A stretch of 56,558 nucleotides of DNA from positions 1 to 56,558 of the forward strand of contig MEOF01000022.1 in NCBI GenBank assembly GCA_001769505.1. Direction: 5' to 3'. The position numbers and the translations under genes are program-made. The notes below the pieces were generated by a model that had not been told where the DNA came from, did not search any database, and was given only the letters and a program-made list of their open reading frames with translations. This DNA is from Bacteroidetes bacterium GWF2_33_38 (GTDB lineage: Bacteria; Bacteroidota; Bacteroidia; Bacteroidales; GWF2-33-38). This document shows positions 36,356 to 45,323 of this stretch, in pieces (position 1 is the first letter of the stretch; the number at the start of each line of letters is the position of its first letter).

Positions 36356-36988
36356 TTAAATATCAATAATTTTATTTTTTATTGAGTACAAAACTAAACT
36401 AACAGAGTTTGAACAATTTGTTTTTGTCATTATGTTAGCTCTATGCCATTTTACTGTATCAAAACTAATATTTAACTTTTCCGCAATTTGTTCATTTGTA
36501 AAACTTTCACAAATAAGTTTAATTATTTCTGTTTCTCGTTCAGATAAATTTGAAGATTTTTTTGTTGGCTTAGAATTGAATTTTGTAATTACTTTTTGAA
36601 TTAATTCTGCTGAAAACCAATTACCACCTTTTGAAACTTCGAGAATTGCATTTTTTAATTCTAAAATTCCGGCATTTTTTAGCACAAAACCTTTTGCTCC
36701 AGCTTCTAACATATTGTAATAATAGTTTTCGTCGCCAAACGATGAAAGCGTTAATACTTTAACATTTGGTTGCTTTTCAATTGCTTTTTTGGTTGCTTCA
36801 ATTCCGTCCATTTCGGGCATCGAAATATCCATTAGAATAATATCTGGCGTATGTTTGTCTAATAATTTCAAAAGCTCAATTCCAGTTGATGCTTCGGCAA
36901 TTACTTCGGCAACATTTTCAAAAGTCAATATTTTACAAAGACTTTCGCGAAACATTCGGTGGTCGTCGGCTATTATTATTTTTATCAT
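36356..36988 (-). CDS. NarL-type response regulator (REC plus LuxR HTH)
   Basis: I place the start at 36988 (MIKIIIADDHRMFRESL) because an upstream extension would read through a repeat sequence. The receiver has DD at 8-9, the phosphoacceptor D54 in ILMDISMPEMDG, the switch LTLSSFG and K in KGFVLKNAG. The LuxR helix-turn-helix (LSERETEIIKLICESFTNEQ, then IAEKLNISFDTVKWHRANIM) occupies the last 60 residues. It is downstream of, and probably paired with, the PAS histidine kinase. Targets are unknown, though the V4R cassette just beyond the terminator is a candidate. Confidence 0.92.
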   Translation of the reverse strand: MIKIIIADDHRMFRESLCKILTFENVAEVIAEASTGIELLKLLDKHTPDIILMDISMPEMDGIEATKKAIEKQPNVKVLTLSSFGDENYYYNMLEAGAKGFVLKNAGILELKNAILEVSKGGNWFSAELIQKVITKFNSKPTKKSSNLSERETEIIKLICESFTNEQIAEKLNISFDTVKWHRANIMTKTNCSNSVSLVLYSIKNKIIDI

Positions 36989-37029
36989 TTTTATAAAATA
37001 GTTGATAGGTTTATTGGTTGAAATGAAAT

Positions 37030-37125
37030 TTATTAAGTTGTCATTTCGAATTTCTTGTGAGAAATCTATATTAATCAAATTCCTATAGATTTCTCAATCG
37101 CTATCGCTCATTTCGAAATGACAGC
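37030..37125. repeat. dispersed hairpin repeat before the response regulator
   Basis: GTCATTTCGAATTTCTTGTGAGAAATCT (two parts shown: GTCATTTCGAATT and GTGAGAAATCT) is followed by its imperfect inverted copy AGATTTCTCAATCG..CATTTCGAAATGACAG. It belongs to the same family as 24793 and 31609. It lies between kinase and regulator genes, where it may act as an attenuator or mRNA processing hairpin. Confidence 0.6.
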
Positions 37126-37160
37126 CAGTTCTGCACTCTTCATTTTTTCACTTTTCAAAA

Positions 37161-38978
37161 TTACATCATATTTTTGTGCATTTTCAAATTAAAAATAATG
37201 ATAGTTCCTTTTTCGAGTGTGCTTTTAATTTCCATAAAACCATTTATCGATTTTATTCTACTTTGCATATTTAGCAATCCTATTCCAGGGTGTTTTGAAA
37301 GTGTTTCATTTACATCGAATCCTTTTCCATTATCAGAATATTGTACTTTTAAAAATTCATTTTCGGGTTGAATATTTATTGAAATTTTAGATGCTTGTGC
37401 GTGTTTTAATGTATTGTTTATACATTCGCATATCACTCTGTATGCAATGGTTTCGGCATTTTTGTCGAAGCGTTCAATTTTTTTGGAAACAATTTCTATT
37501 TCAATCTCTGATGTTTCTTTAATTTTTTCGGCATAGGTTTTTGTTGCATCAACCAAACCATAGTTTTGCAAAACGTGTGGACTTAATTTGAATGATATTT
37601 CACGAACTGTTCGAGCCGATTCGTCAATAAGTTTTTCTATATCTTTCAGGATTTCAGATTTGTCGAGCTTTGCATTTGGCATTCCAAGCCACTGCACATA
37701 CATTTTAGTTGCCGAAAGTAAAGGACCAATTCCATCGTGAAGTTCTTGCGAAAAGTGCATTCGTTCTTTTTCTTCGGTTTCAATTACGTTGCGAAGTATT
37801 TGTCTTTCGAAAGATTTTCGTTCCGAAATATCGCGAACAATTACTAAAACTGCATTTTCGTTTTCATATTTCGTTAATTTAGATTTTAGTTCAACATGAA
37901 TATTTTTTTTGCTTTTTGAAATTATTTCAACTTCAATTGATTCTATTTCATTTTTGGAAAATAATTGTTGGGCTCTTTCAGTTAAAAGAGGAATGTATTT
38001 TTTATCTACAAACTCAAAAATATGTTTGCCAAGCCCATCTTCTAATTTGTAATCGAGTATCTTTAATAATGTTTCGTTTACATTTAAAATGGTATAATTC
38101 TTATCTATAATTATAATACCATCGGAACTTGAATTAAAAATATTTCTAAATTTAAATTCACTTTGCTGTAGCGTATTTTCGTGTTGTTTTCGCTCTGATA
38201 TATCGCGAGTAACGCCCTGAAGTTCAACTAATTTATTATTTCCATCATAACTGGGGCTCAGAATGATTTCTCCCCATTTTGTTAACCCATTTTTACATAA
38301 ATATTCTAACTCAAATTTTGCAAAATATTTCTCAGTTTTATTATTTAGAATTTTTGATAATTCATTTTTAAATACTTCTGTTGATTCCTTTGTAAAACGG
38401 TTATCGATATTTTGATGCAAATATTCCTCGGTGGTAAATCCAATAAATTGTTCGATAGAAGGCGTAACATAAATCCTATTTCCCTCCAAATCTAACACCC
38501 ATATAACGTCGAAAATATTTTCTGAAATTAAACGAAATCGAGCTTCTTTTTTTTCTAAGGCTAATTCGCTTAGTTTTCTGTCGGTAATATCCCGAATAAT
38601 TGATATTATTTTATCTTCTCCAAACTTTTTTATTCTTGCTTCAAATATTTTTGTATCGTTTGTATAAGGAATCGGAAGTTCATATTCAACAATTTGCAAT
38701 TCATTTGTTGAAATTGTTTTTTCAATATAAAAATTTAACTTTTCCGCTATTTTTTGAGGGAAAATATCGGATATTTTTTTCCCAATAAATTGTTCTGGTT
38801 TTAAATATAAAAGAGTCTCATCTTGTGAATAAAATTCTAAAAAAATACCATTTATATCGTGTACAAAAATTAAATCAGGACTTGTTTCTATTAGTGCTTT
38901 TTTATTCTTGCTGATTTCTTCAATAGCTACTTTAGCGTTTAACTTAGAGCTATACTTCCTTTTTCGTTTTTTGTTCAT
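37161..38978 (-). CDS. PAS-domain sensor histidine kinase (HisKA_3 type)
   Basis: A 605-residue cytosolic kinase with no membrane helix. Three PAS domains lie at about 25-140, 140-265 and 275-395, with links such as RDITDRK and RDISERK. The dimerisation and phosphoacceptor motif is MHFSQELHDGIGPLLSATKM, in which the histidine is phosphorylated. The HATPase_c domain shows ECINNTLKHAQASKI, YSDNGKGFDV, GIGLLNMQSRI and GTIIIFNL. This is the NarX/DegS-like class that pairs with NarL-type regulators, as its downstream neighbour is. PAS domains suggest redox, oxygen or small-ligand sensing. Confidence 0.92.
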   Translation of the reverse strand: MNKKRKRKYSSKLNAKVAIEEISKNKKALIETSPDLIFVHDINGIFLEFYSQDETLLYLKPEQFIGKKISDIFPQKIAEKLNFYIEKTISTNELQIVEYELPIPYTNDTKIFEARIKKFGEDKIISIIRDITDRKLSELALEKKEARFRLISENIFDVIWVLDLEGNRIYVTPSIEQFIGFTTEEYLHQNIDNRFTKESTEVFKNELSKILNNKTEKYFAKFELEYLCKNGLTKWGEIILSPSYDGNNKLVELQGVTRDISERKQHENTLQQSEFKFRNIFNSSSDGIIIIDKNYTILNVNETLLKILDYKLEDGLGKHIFEFVDKKYIPLLTERAQQLFSKNEIESIEVEIISKSKKNIHVELKSKLTKYENENAVLVIVRDISERKSFERQILRNVIETEEKERMHFSQELHDGIGPLLSATKMYVQWLGMPNAKLDKSEILKDIEKLIDESARTVREISFKLSPHVLQNYGLVDATKTYAEKIKETSEIEIEIVSKKIERFDKNAETIAYRVICECINNTLKHAQASKISINIQPENEFLKVQYSDNGKGFDVNETLSKHPGIGLLNMQSRIKSINGFMEIKSTLEKGTIIIFNLKMHKNMM

Positions 38979-39054
38979 TTTTGACAGGTTTTATTTACAA
39001 AAATATACTTTATTTAACATGTATGAACTATAATTTTTTATTGTCATATTAAAT

Positions 39055-39190
39055 AATACTTCGGTCAACTTTGATAAAGTTATTTTTGATAAAAACTGTA
39101 AATGTCTATTAAACAACGATATAGATAAATCAAGGCAACTTCGCCAAAGTTCTGATTATCAAGTCAATATAAAATATTAACGAAGTATTG
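39055..39190 (+). repeat. MITE-like dispersed repeat, copy 2 with terminal inverted repeats
   Basis: The same family as 33044-33177, in the same orientation. The ends AATACTTCG (39055-39063) and CGAAGTATT (39181-39189) are perfect nine-base inverted repeats. Together with copy 1 it forms direct repeats around the sensory cassette and the two-component pair. Confidence 0.7.
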
Positions 39191-39210
39191 ATTAAAGAAA
39201 GCGAATATAA

Positions 39211-39435
39211 AAAACTAACCCGAAAGAATTAATTTATACTAAACGATTTAATTCTCGCGGTAAATCATTAGAAATTGATAGAACAAATCCAAATGGAGAA
39301 TATAAAATTGGGAACATTGAATTTTGCTGTTATTGGTGCAATAATGCAAAAACAGATGAATTTACGGAGAGTGAATTTACAGAGGTTGGAAAATCAATTC
39401 AATCTGTTTGGCAAAAACGACTAAATGGAATTTAG
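39211..39435 (+). pseudogene. truncated copy A of the HNH nuclease-like gene (3' end)
   Basis: After a stop at 39208 the frame encodes about 74 residues that are nearly identical to residues 213-279 of the intact protein at 26622-27461, including RGKSLEIDRTNP, FCCYWCNNAKTDEFT and the terminal NGI-stop. No start codon or upstream domain is present. The part before it (NPKELIYTKRFNS) looks like genuine HNH sequence that differs from the intact gene, so it came from a relative and not from a very recent duplication. Confidence 0.85.
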
Positions 39436-39466
39436 TAGCCACTATACGTTACTCTTGTAATCATTA

Positions 39467-39542
39467 AAAATTGAGAACATTGAATTTTGCTGTTATTGGT
39501 GTAATAATGCAAAAACCGATGAATTTACGGAGAGTGAATTTA
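39467..39542 (+). pseudogene. truncated copy B of the HNH nuclease-like gene
   Basis: A third, shorter match covers about 76 bases (IENIEFCCYWCNN then AKTDEFTESEF) and breaks exactly at the stop codon of the CNNM/CorC gene on the other strand. It shares the base GAATTTACGGAGAG with copy A and differs from the intact gene there. Confidence 0.8.
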
Positions 39543-40838
39543 TTCCGACCCGCTTAAGTCAATTATTTGAACAAGAGCAATAGTGCTTTTGTTCTTTTTT
39601 ATGATTGAAAATTCGTATTTGTCGATTTTAATTTTTTCTTTAACATTTGGAATTCTTCCAAATTTTAGAATAAGATAACCCGCAAGAGTTTCGTATTGTT
39701 CGTCTTTTTCGATTTGATGAGGCAATAAGTCGTTGATGTCGTCAAGTTTTGTTGAAGCAATAACGCTATACGTTTTATCTCCTATTTTTTCAACAAATGG
39801 TATTTCGTTATCGTATTCGTCTTGAATTTCGCCAACCAATTCTTCCAAAATATCTTCCATCGTAATAATGCCTTCGGTTCCTCCGTATTCGTTTATGACG
39901 AGTGCTATTTGTTGGTGTTTAATTTGAAATTCATTTAATAATTTTCCAATACTTTTAGTTTCGGGCACAATAAGAATATTTCGCATAATGCTTCGGAGGT
40001 TTACTCGGGCATTTTTTCTCGATGCAATCAAAAAATCTTTTAAGTAAACAACACCTACAATATTGTCTAAATTATCTTCGTAACAAGGTATTCGAGAATA
40101 GCTTTCTTCAATAACTTTGTTCAACATCGACTCGTTAAAATCGTTCAAATCAATTGCAAAAACCTGAGTTCTTGGAACCATAATTTGCTTGGCGATTTGT
40201 TCTGAAAAATCGAAAGCATTTTTAATTATTTTATATTCTTCGGCATCAATCTTCCCACTTTTTTGTCCTTGCTGAACCAAATATCGTAACTCATCACTGC
40301 TGTGGACTTCATTTCCATGTACGGGTGTAATTCCTATAGCCTTGAGCATTAAATTTGCAATACTATTCAGAAACCAAATAACAGGTTTGAACAATATAAA
40401 GAAAAAACGAAGTGGGTATGCAATGAAAAGTGTTACTTTTTCGGAACGTTGAATTGCCAATGATTTTGGGGCAAGTTCGCCAAATACAATGTGTAAAATA
40501 GTAATAAGACCAAATGCAATAGGTAAGGATATGTGATGGGCTAACTCTGGATTTGAGGCAAAGCCAAATAAAGACATTATTTTAATAATTATTTTAGATA
40601 CTACGGGTTCGCCAATCCATCCTAAGCCCAAACTTGCCAATGTAATTCCAAGTTGTGTAGCTGCGAGGTAGCCATCGAGGTGCGAAACAATACTTTTTGA
40701 AAGAATAGCAAATCGATTTCCTTCTTTGACTTTAAGCTCAAGTTGAGAGGCTCTAACTTTTACAATTGCAAACTCTGCGGCAACAAAAAATCCATTAAGA
40801 AAAACGAGTAAAAAAGTAATTAAAATATCAAAAATCAT
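39540..40838 (-). CDS. CNNM/CorC-type hemolysin family membrane protein
   Basis: The 432-residue protein has an N-terminal DUF21/CNNM transmembrane domain (about 1-190, with FFVAAEFAIVKVRASQLELK and GITLASLGLGWIGEPVV). A CBS pair (about 205-330, with IMVPRTQVFAIDL) and a C-terminal CorC_HlyC domain follow. Relatives such as YfjD/PaeA and MpfA act in metal-ion (Mg/Co or polyamine) export or homeostasis, not haemolysis. It is monocistronic. Its stop codon is fused to a HNH remnant on the other strand, but the length is normal. Confidence 0.9.
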   Translation of the reverse strand: MIFDILITFLLVFLNGFFVAAEFAIVKVRASQLELKVKEGNRFAILSKSIVSHLDGYLAATQLGITLASLGLGWIGEPVVSKIIIKIMSLFGFASNPELAHHISLPIAFGLITILHIVFGELAPKSLAIQRSEKVTLFIAYPLRFFFILFKPVIWFLNSIANLMLKAIGITPVHGNEVHSSDELRYLVQQGQKSGKIDAEEYKIIKNAFDFSEQIAKQIMVPRTQVFAIDLNDFNESMLNKVIEESYSRIPCYEDNLDNIVGVVYLKDFLIASRKNARVNLRSIMRNILIVPETKSIGKLLNEFQIKHQQIALVINEYGGTEGIITMEDILEELVGEIQDEYDNEIPFVEKIGDKTYSVIASTKLDDINDLLPHQIEKDEQYETLAGYLILKFGRIPNVKEKIKIDKYEFSIIKKNKSTIALVQIIDLSGSE

Positions 40839-40917
40839 AGTTTCTAAGCGAAATTTAAACCGCTAAGTTACAAAAAATAGGTTTAATGAACATTTATTTT
40901 GCTAAAAACTTTCGTTT

Positions 40918-43900
40918 TCAGAATTTAATACCAATTACCAAAATATCATCAATTTGCTCGGCTTTTCCTTTCCAAACCTTAAGTTCTTGCTCAAGTTTGT
41001 GTTGTTGTTCGCTTATTTCTAGAGGAATAAGTGACTCAACAAGCAATTTGAATCGTGAATCTTTATATTTTTCTTTCTTCTCGTTGGGTTGGTCTCTAAA
41101 TCCGTCTGAAAACATATATAAAGCATCTATTTCGGTGTAATTTAATTCTATGTTTGTAAATTCTACAGTTGGATTTTTTGCCCAAAAACCACCAATGGAA
41201 AAAATATCTCCTTCAAGAACTTCGAGTGTGCTATTTCTGACAATATAAGCGTAATGATTTGCCAATGAAATAGTTATTTTATTCTTAGTTTTATCTATTT
41301 TACATAGCGAGATGTCCATTCCGTCACTTATCTCATCATCATTTTCGATGCCATGGCTTAATATATCAACAACTCCTTTGTTAAGTTTGTGTAGAATTTC
41401 GCTTGGATTTTCGGTATTAGATTTATTTACAATATCGTTTAGCAAGGTTGTGCCAATCATCGACATAAACGCACCAGGAACACCGTGTCCGGTTGCGTCG
41501 GCTAAGGCGATATAAGTCGTATCGTTTTTTTGCGAAAACCAATAAAAATCACCACTTACGACATCTTTAGGCTTGAAGAAAATAAATGAATTTGGCAAGT
41601 TGTTTTTAACCATTTGATTTGATGGCAATATGGCTCGCTGTATGTATTGTGCGTAATTTATGCTGTCGGTAATTTGTTTATTTTTTGCAGCAATTTCTTC
41701 TTGTGCTTTTTTGATTAAAGAAATGTCAGAATCAATGGCAATCAGTTTTTTTAAATTTTCGGCTTTATCAAAGATTGGTGTTAAAGTCCTTTGTGCCCAA
41801 ATTTCGACTCCTGATTTTGTTTTTAGCTTACTTTCGTATATTACAGATGTTTTTCGTTCCACGCATTCTAAAAATTTTTCGTGAAATGATTCCGACGAGC
41901 CACTGGATATCATACTTGCTCCGAATGTATCAATAAATTCATCTTTTGTATAGCCCAACAAACGAGTAAAACCATCGTTAACCCATTCAATAATTCCTTG
42001 CTCATCGGCAATGGTAACAGAGTTGTCGGTTTCGCTGGCTACAATTGATAACTTTTCGAGTTCAGCGTTCGCATCAACAAGCATATCGCGTTGTGTTTCT
42101 ATTTCTTCTTTTTGTTGTTCGATTTCTGCTGTCCGATCTTTTACAATTTTTTCTAATCGTTTTTTTGCAGCAACTAATCGTTGCGAGTTTAGTTTTAATG
42201 TAGCGTAAAATAAGAGAATACCCAACATTACAAAAATGGCGTATGCCCACCACGTTCTGTACCATGGAGGCAAAATAGTAAAAGCAAATTCATCAATATT
42301 GCTTTCGGTATCGTAAATATTCTTCGACTTCACTCTGAATACATAATCGCCTTCGGGTAGGTTTGTGTACTCTTTAATTGATGTTGATGCCCATTCTGAC
42401 CAATTTTTGGTCATTCCTTCTAATTTCGCCGAATATACAATGCTGTCTTGATTTTCGAAAAAAACACCTGAGTACTCAAAAGTTATATTGTTAAATTGAA
42501 ATTCGATTTGCAATGGCTCATTGAATTTACATTCAATAAAATTTCCTTTAAAAATTGTTGAATCTTTACTATTGTTTGTGATAGATATGTTTCTGATTAT
42601 TGTTTTATAAAACAAATCAGAGTTGTCGAGCATTTCGGAATCATAATGTACAAATTCACTTGGGAATCCGATAATAATATTATTTTTACTTAGGGGTTCA
42701 AAAACTCCAGAGTAAGTTTTGGATTTAAATTTTTTGAATGGTTTCGAAATACTCTTCCCATTGTTTTCGTATACAATATCGTCATTTTCAAAAACAAATA
42801 ATAAATCATTGCTTTTGCCCGCTGAGATTTTTCTTATTTTTAAATTTTCAAATTGTTTATATGGCTCAAATCTTAAATTTTTGTTATTAAAAATTACAGC
42901 TTTCATTTCATCATAAAGCACAATTTTATTATTAATTTTTGTAATTATTTTTACCCACTTTAATGAATCAATGGTGTCCTTCTTTAAGAAATTTTCAGAC
43001 TCGGTGTTAAAATTATATCTACAGACGTTATTTCCTTCGATTTGCCAAACATAATAAAACGTATCGACGAAATAGTTTAGTGGTAAGATTTCGGTTTTTT
43101 GATTTGATATTTTTCTTGCTTTGTAAAAGTCGTTTGTTGGATTTAATTCAAAAATACCATCGTCTGAAGAGATAAAAAACCCGTTCTTATTCGCCGGAAT
43201 AAGATTTGCAAGAATTGTTGTCATAACTTTTTCAAGTTTATTCTCTTTCAGTATGTAAACTCCGTAATAGTTTGTTAGATATACTTGATTGTTATTTTTT
43301 ATATAACTATAAAAAAAGCCGTCACCTCCTTCAATTTTTTCAATTACATTATTTGTGATTCTGTATAATCCTGTCGTTAGTGAAAATAGAATAGTACTAT
43401 CATTTATCATTTCAGACCACACCATTAACCCATTATCAACCCCCGAAAAGTTATTAATAAAAGTGAATGGTGAAAAAATATCTATTCTGCACATTGCCGA
43501 AGCTGTACTCACCCATAAACCCCCTTGATTATCATTGGCTATTTCCAATATTAGATTATCTGGTAATCCACTATTAATATCAAAATGTCGAACGATTTTA
43601 AGATTATTATCAATAATATATAAGCCTTTTTCAAATATTCCAACAGCTATATATTTTTCATTTATCTTGCAAAAAGAGGTGGCTTTATTATTGCGGAGAA
43701 TATCATTGATTTCAAATGAAGTAGACGAATCTGAGCATTCAGTATTAAAAAACGAAATATTATTTCTGTAAATAAATGTAATTAATTTATTGAATTCGAA
43801 TATCCCAAGTACGGCTTCGTTTTTTAATTTTTTAATTTTAGTTAAGCTTGAATTGTTAATTGAAAACAAGTCATTATTGTTTAAACTTATCCATATTTTA

Positions 43901-44439
43901 TCTAGAGCCTTTCCTGTCGCTTGGACTTCATTTTTTTCAGGAATTAAAATTTTTTCGATAGAATTTGACATTACAGAATAAGCAAAAACTTCTTTACTGT
44001 AAATAAAATAAATTGTATCGTTGACGAGGATAATATTGACCAATTTGGAATCAATATTAATATTGATTCCATTCATATCACTCAGACTCTTGTATGTTGC
44101 ATTTCCTGAATGATCAAAATCGAGGTATCCAAAATTATTGTGAGCTCCAATAAAAACTTTATTTTCAAAATAATTAAGAAGTTTTCGGAAAGTTATTTTT
44201 TCATCCTTAAATACAACTCTTTTTTTTTGTCCATCAAATTCATAGAGAACTCCATCTTCTTCTTCATCTTCTAAAAAGTAAAACAAACCATTTTCACCTT
44301 GTGTAACACTCGAAAATATGATATACTCATTGTAAACCTCAATATTTGGAACACCAAGTTCCTTTATTTTCGATTGAGCAAATAAAAACACATTGCTCAG
44401 AATAAAAAGAAAGCTAAGGCATAAAAATTTTAAGTTCAT
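40918..44439 (-). CDS. two-component-propeller/PAS/SpoIIE-type phosphatase
   Basis: The 1173-residue protein has a signal peptide (about 22 residues) and a large extracytoplasmic beta-propeller made of Reg_prop-like repeats (for example DNQGGLWVSTASAMCRID). A Y_Y_Y-like domain at about 630-725 is followed by a membrane helix at about 728-750 and a coiled coil. A PAS domain lies at about 800-910. The C-terminal PP2C/SpoIIE phosphatase starts near residue 955 with DVVSGDFYWF, then ALADATGHGVPGAFMSMIG and YMFSDGFRDQ. Like other Bacteroidota proteins of this form it probably controls an anti-sigma or anti-anti-sigma partner, which is not encoded nearby. Confidence 0.9.
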   Translation of the reverse strand: MNLKFLCLSFLFILSNVFLFAQSKIKELGVPNIEVYNEYIIFSSVTQGENGLFYFLEDEEEDGVLYEFDGQKKRVVFKDEKITFRKLLNYFENKVFIGAHNNFGYLDFDHSGNATYKSLSDMNGININIDSKLVNIILVNDTIYFIYSKEVFAYSVMSNSIEKILIPEKNEVQATGKALDKIWISLNNNDLFSINNSSLTKIKKLKNEAVLGIFEFNKLITFIYRNNISFFNTECSDSSTSFEINDILRNNKATSFCKINEKYIAVGIFEKGLYIIDNNLKIVRHFDINSGLPDNLILEIANDNQGGLWVSTASAMCRIDIFSPFTFINNFSGVDNGLMVWSEMINDSTILFSLTTGLYRITNNVIEKIEGGDGFFYSYIKNNNQVYLTNYYGVYILKENKLEKVMTTILANLIPANKNGFFISSDDGIFELNPTNDFYKARKISNQKTEILPLNYFVDTFYYVWQIEGNNVCRYNFNTESENFLKKDTIDSLKWVKIITKINNKIVLYDEMKAVIFNNKNLRFEPYKQFENLKIRKISAGKSNDLLFVFENDDIVYENNGKSISKPFKKFKSKTYSGVFEPLSKNNIIIGFPSEFVHYDSEMLDNSDLFYKTIIRNISITNNSKDSTIFKGNFIECKFNEPLQIEFQFNNITFEYSGVFFENQDSIVYSAKLEGMTKNWSEWASTSIKEYTNLPEGDYVFRVKSKNIYDTESNIDEFAFTILPPWYRTWWAYAIFVMLGILLFYATLKLNSQRLVAAKKRLEKIVKDRTAEIEQQKEEIETQRDMLVDANAELEKLSIVASETDNSVTIADEQGIIEWVNDGFTRLLGYTKDEFIDTFGASMISSGSSESFHEKFLECVERKTSVIYESKLKTKSGVEIWAQRTLTPIFDKAENLKKLIAIDSDISLIKKAQEEIAAKNKQITDSINYAQYIQRAILPSNQMVKNNLPNSFIFFKPKDVVSGDFYWFSQKNDTTYIALADATGHGVPGAFMSMIGTTLLNDIVNKSNTENPSEILHKLNKGVVDILSHGIENDDEISDGMDISLCKIDKTKNKITISLANHYAYIVRNSTLEVLEGDIFSIGGFWAKNPTVEFTNIELNYTEIDALYMFSDGFRDQPNEKKEKYKDSRFKLLVESLIPLEISEQQHKLEQELKVWKGKAEQIDDILVIGIKF

Positions 44440-44502
44440 AACTACACTTTTTGAGCAATGAAAATAAGAAAATTTATGCGAAAAGTATGATTATTCAGAA
44501 AT

Positions 44503-44537
44503 AAAAAATCCCACTAACAAATTTAGCAGGATTTTTT
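44503..44537 (-). terminator. terminator downstream of tonB
   Basis: On the minus strand AAAAAATCC-TG-CTAA pairs with TTAG-TG-GGATTTTTT around a short loop and ends in T. It lies 19 bases past the TonB stop and separates it from the phosphatase gene. Confidence 0.7.
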
Positions 44538-44555
44538 ATGTAAGCCTTGATATGT

Positions 44556-45233
44556 TTATTGAATTTTAATTGGCAAAATGTACTTCACTCTAACTGGTTT
44601 CCCAACTTGTTTTCCCGGTTTCCATTTTGGCATTTTGTTTACTACTTTCAACGCTTCTTTATCAATGTAAGGGTCTAAACCATAATGAATACTTGCATCT
44701 ATTACGTTTCCAAATTCATCAATTGTGAAAACCACAAAGGTTTTACCAACAATATGCATGCCTCTTATTTCTCTAGGCATTTCAAAATTGTCCGCAATAA
44801 ATTTTGGCAACTTATCCATTCCTCCTGGGAATTCAGGTTTATCTTGACAAATTACAAAGTCTATTGTTTCAATAATTTCGGGTTCATTATGAATTCGAAA
44901 CAATGATGAATCTATTTTTACAACCGTATTTCCGTTTGCTTCGGAAGTTGCAATAACTGCTTCGTTTTTAATCTCAGTATCATCTTTTTTGATAATAAGA
45001 ACTTCTGTTTTTTTGAGAGGTTCAGGCGGTTTTGGCTTTTCGGGAAATGTAATGGGCGGAAGCTCCAGTGTTTCAAAAACAGTTGTGTTTTCGCCAATAT
45101 AAATTCCCTTGTCGATTGGGCTTTTCCATTCAAATGCCAAAAGGCAAATGCTAAGTGTTGTTGCCAACCCAATTTGAAAAAATAACGTGCGTTTTTTTTC
45201 AAGATTTTTTTCGTCTGATTTTTTCTTTTCCAT
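44556..45233 (-). CDS. tonB: TonB energy transducer protein
   Basis: The 225-residue protein has an N-terminal membrane anchor (FFQIGLATTLSICLLAFEW). A Pro-rich spacer (LPPITFPEKPKPPEPLKKT) precedes the TonB C-terminal domain PEFPGGMDKLPKFI, then KTFVVFTIDEFGNVIDASI and a final KYILPIKIQ. It transmits proton-motive force to outer-membrane receptors through ExbB-ExbD, which are not here. It is monocistronic, downstream of nothing on this strand within 90 bases except the ABC permease gene. Confidence 0.9.
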   Translation of the reverse strand: MEKKKSDEKNLEKKRTLFFQIGLATTLSICLLAFEWKSPIDKGIYIGENTTVFETLELPPITFPEKPKPPEPLKKTEVLIIKKDDTEIKNEAVIATSEANGNTVVKIDSSLFRIHNEPEIIETIDFVICQDKPEFPGGMDKLPKFIADNFEMPREIRGMHIVGKTFVVFTIDEFGNVIDASIHYGLDPYIDKEALKVVNKMPKWKPGKQVGKPVRVKYILPIKIQ

Positions 45234-45323
45234 AATGTTTTTGTTTTAAAGATTTATAATGAAGCAACAAAAACAAAAGGCATACCGAAATTTAACAAAT
45301 TTTAAGAAATCAACGAAACTCGA

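Larger units (their letters stand above)
38979..39539. other. 561-bp intergenic region with repeats and HNH remnants
   Basis: No intact gene is present. A -7-like TATTTTTG at 38998-39005 on the minus strand would suit the histidine kinase. The second MITE-like copy is at 39055-39190 and two truncated copies of the HNH gene end follow to 39542, where the CNNM/CorC gene stops. Confidence 0.6.

Noticed and set aside
36989-37078. Thirty-residue N-terminal extension of the NarL-type regulator
   Set aside because: The extension is encoded partly by the dispersed hairpin repeat, and the receiver domain starts exactly at the internal MIKIIIADD.
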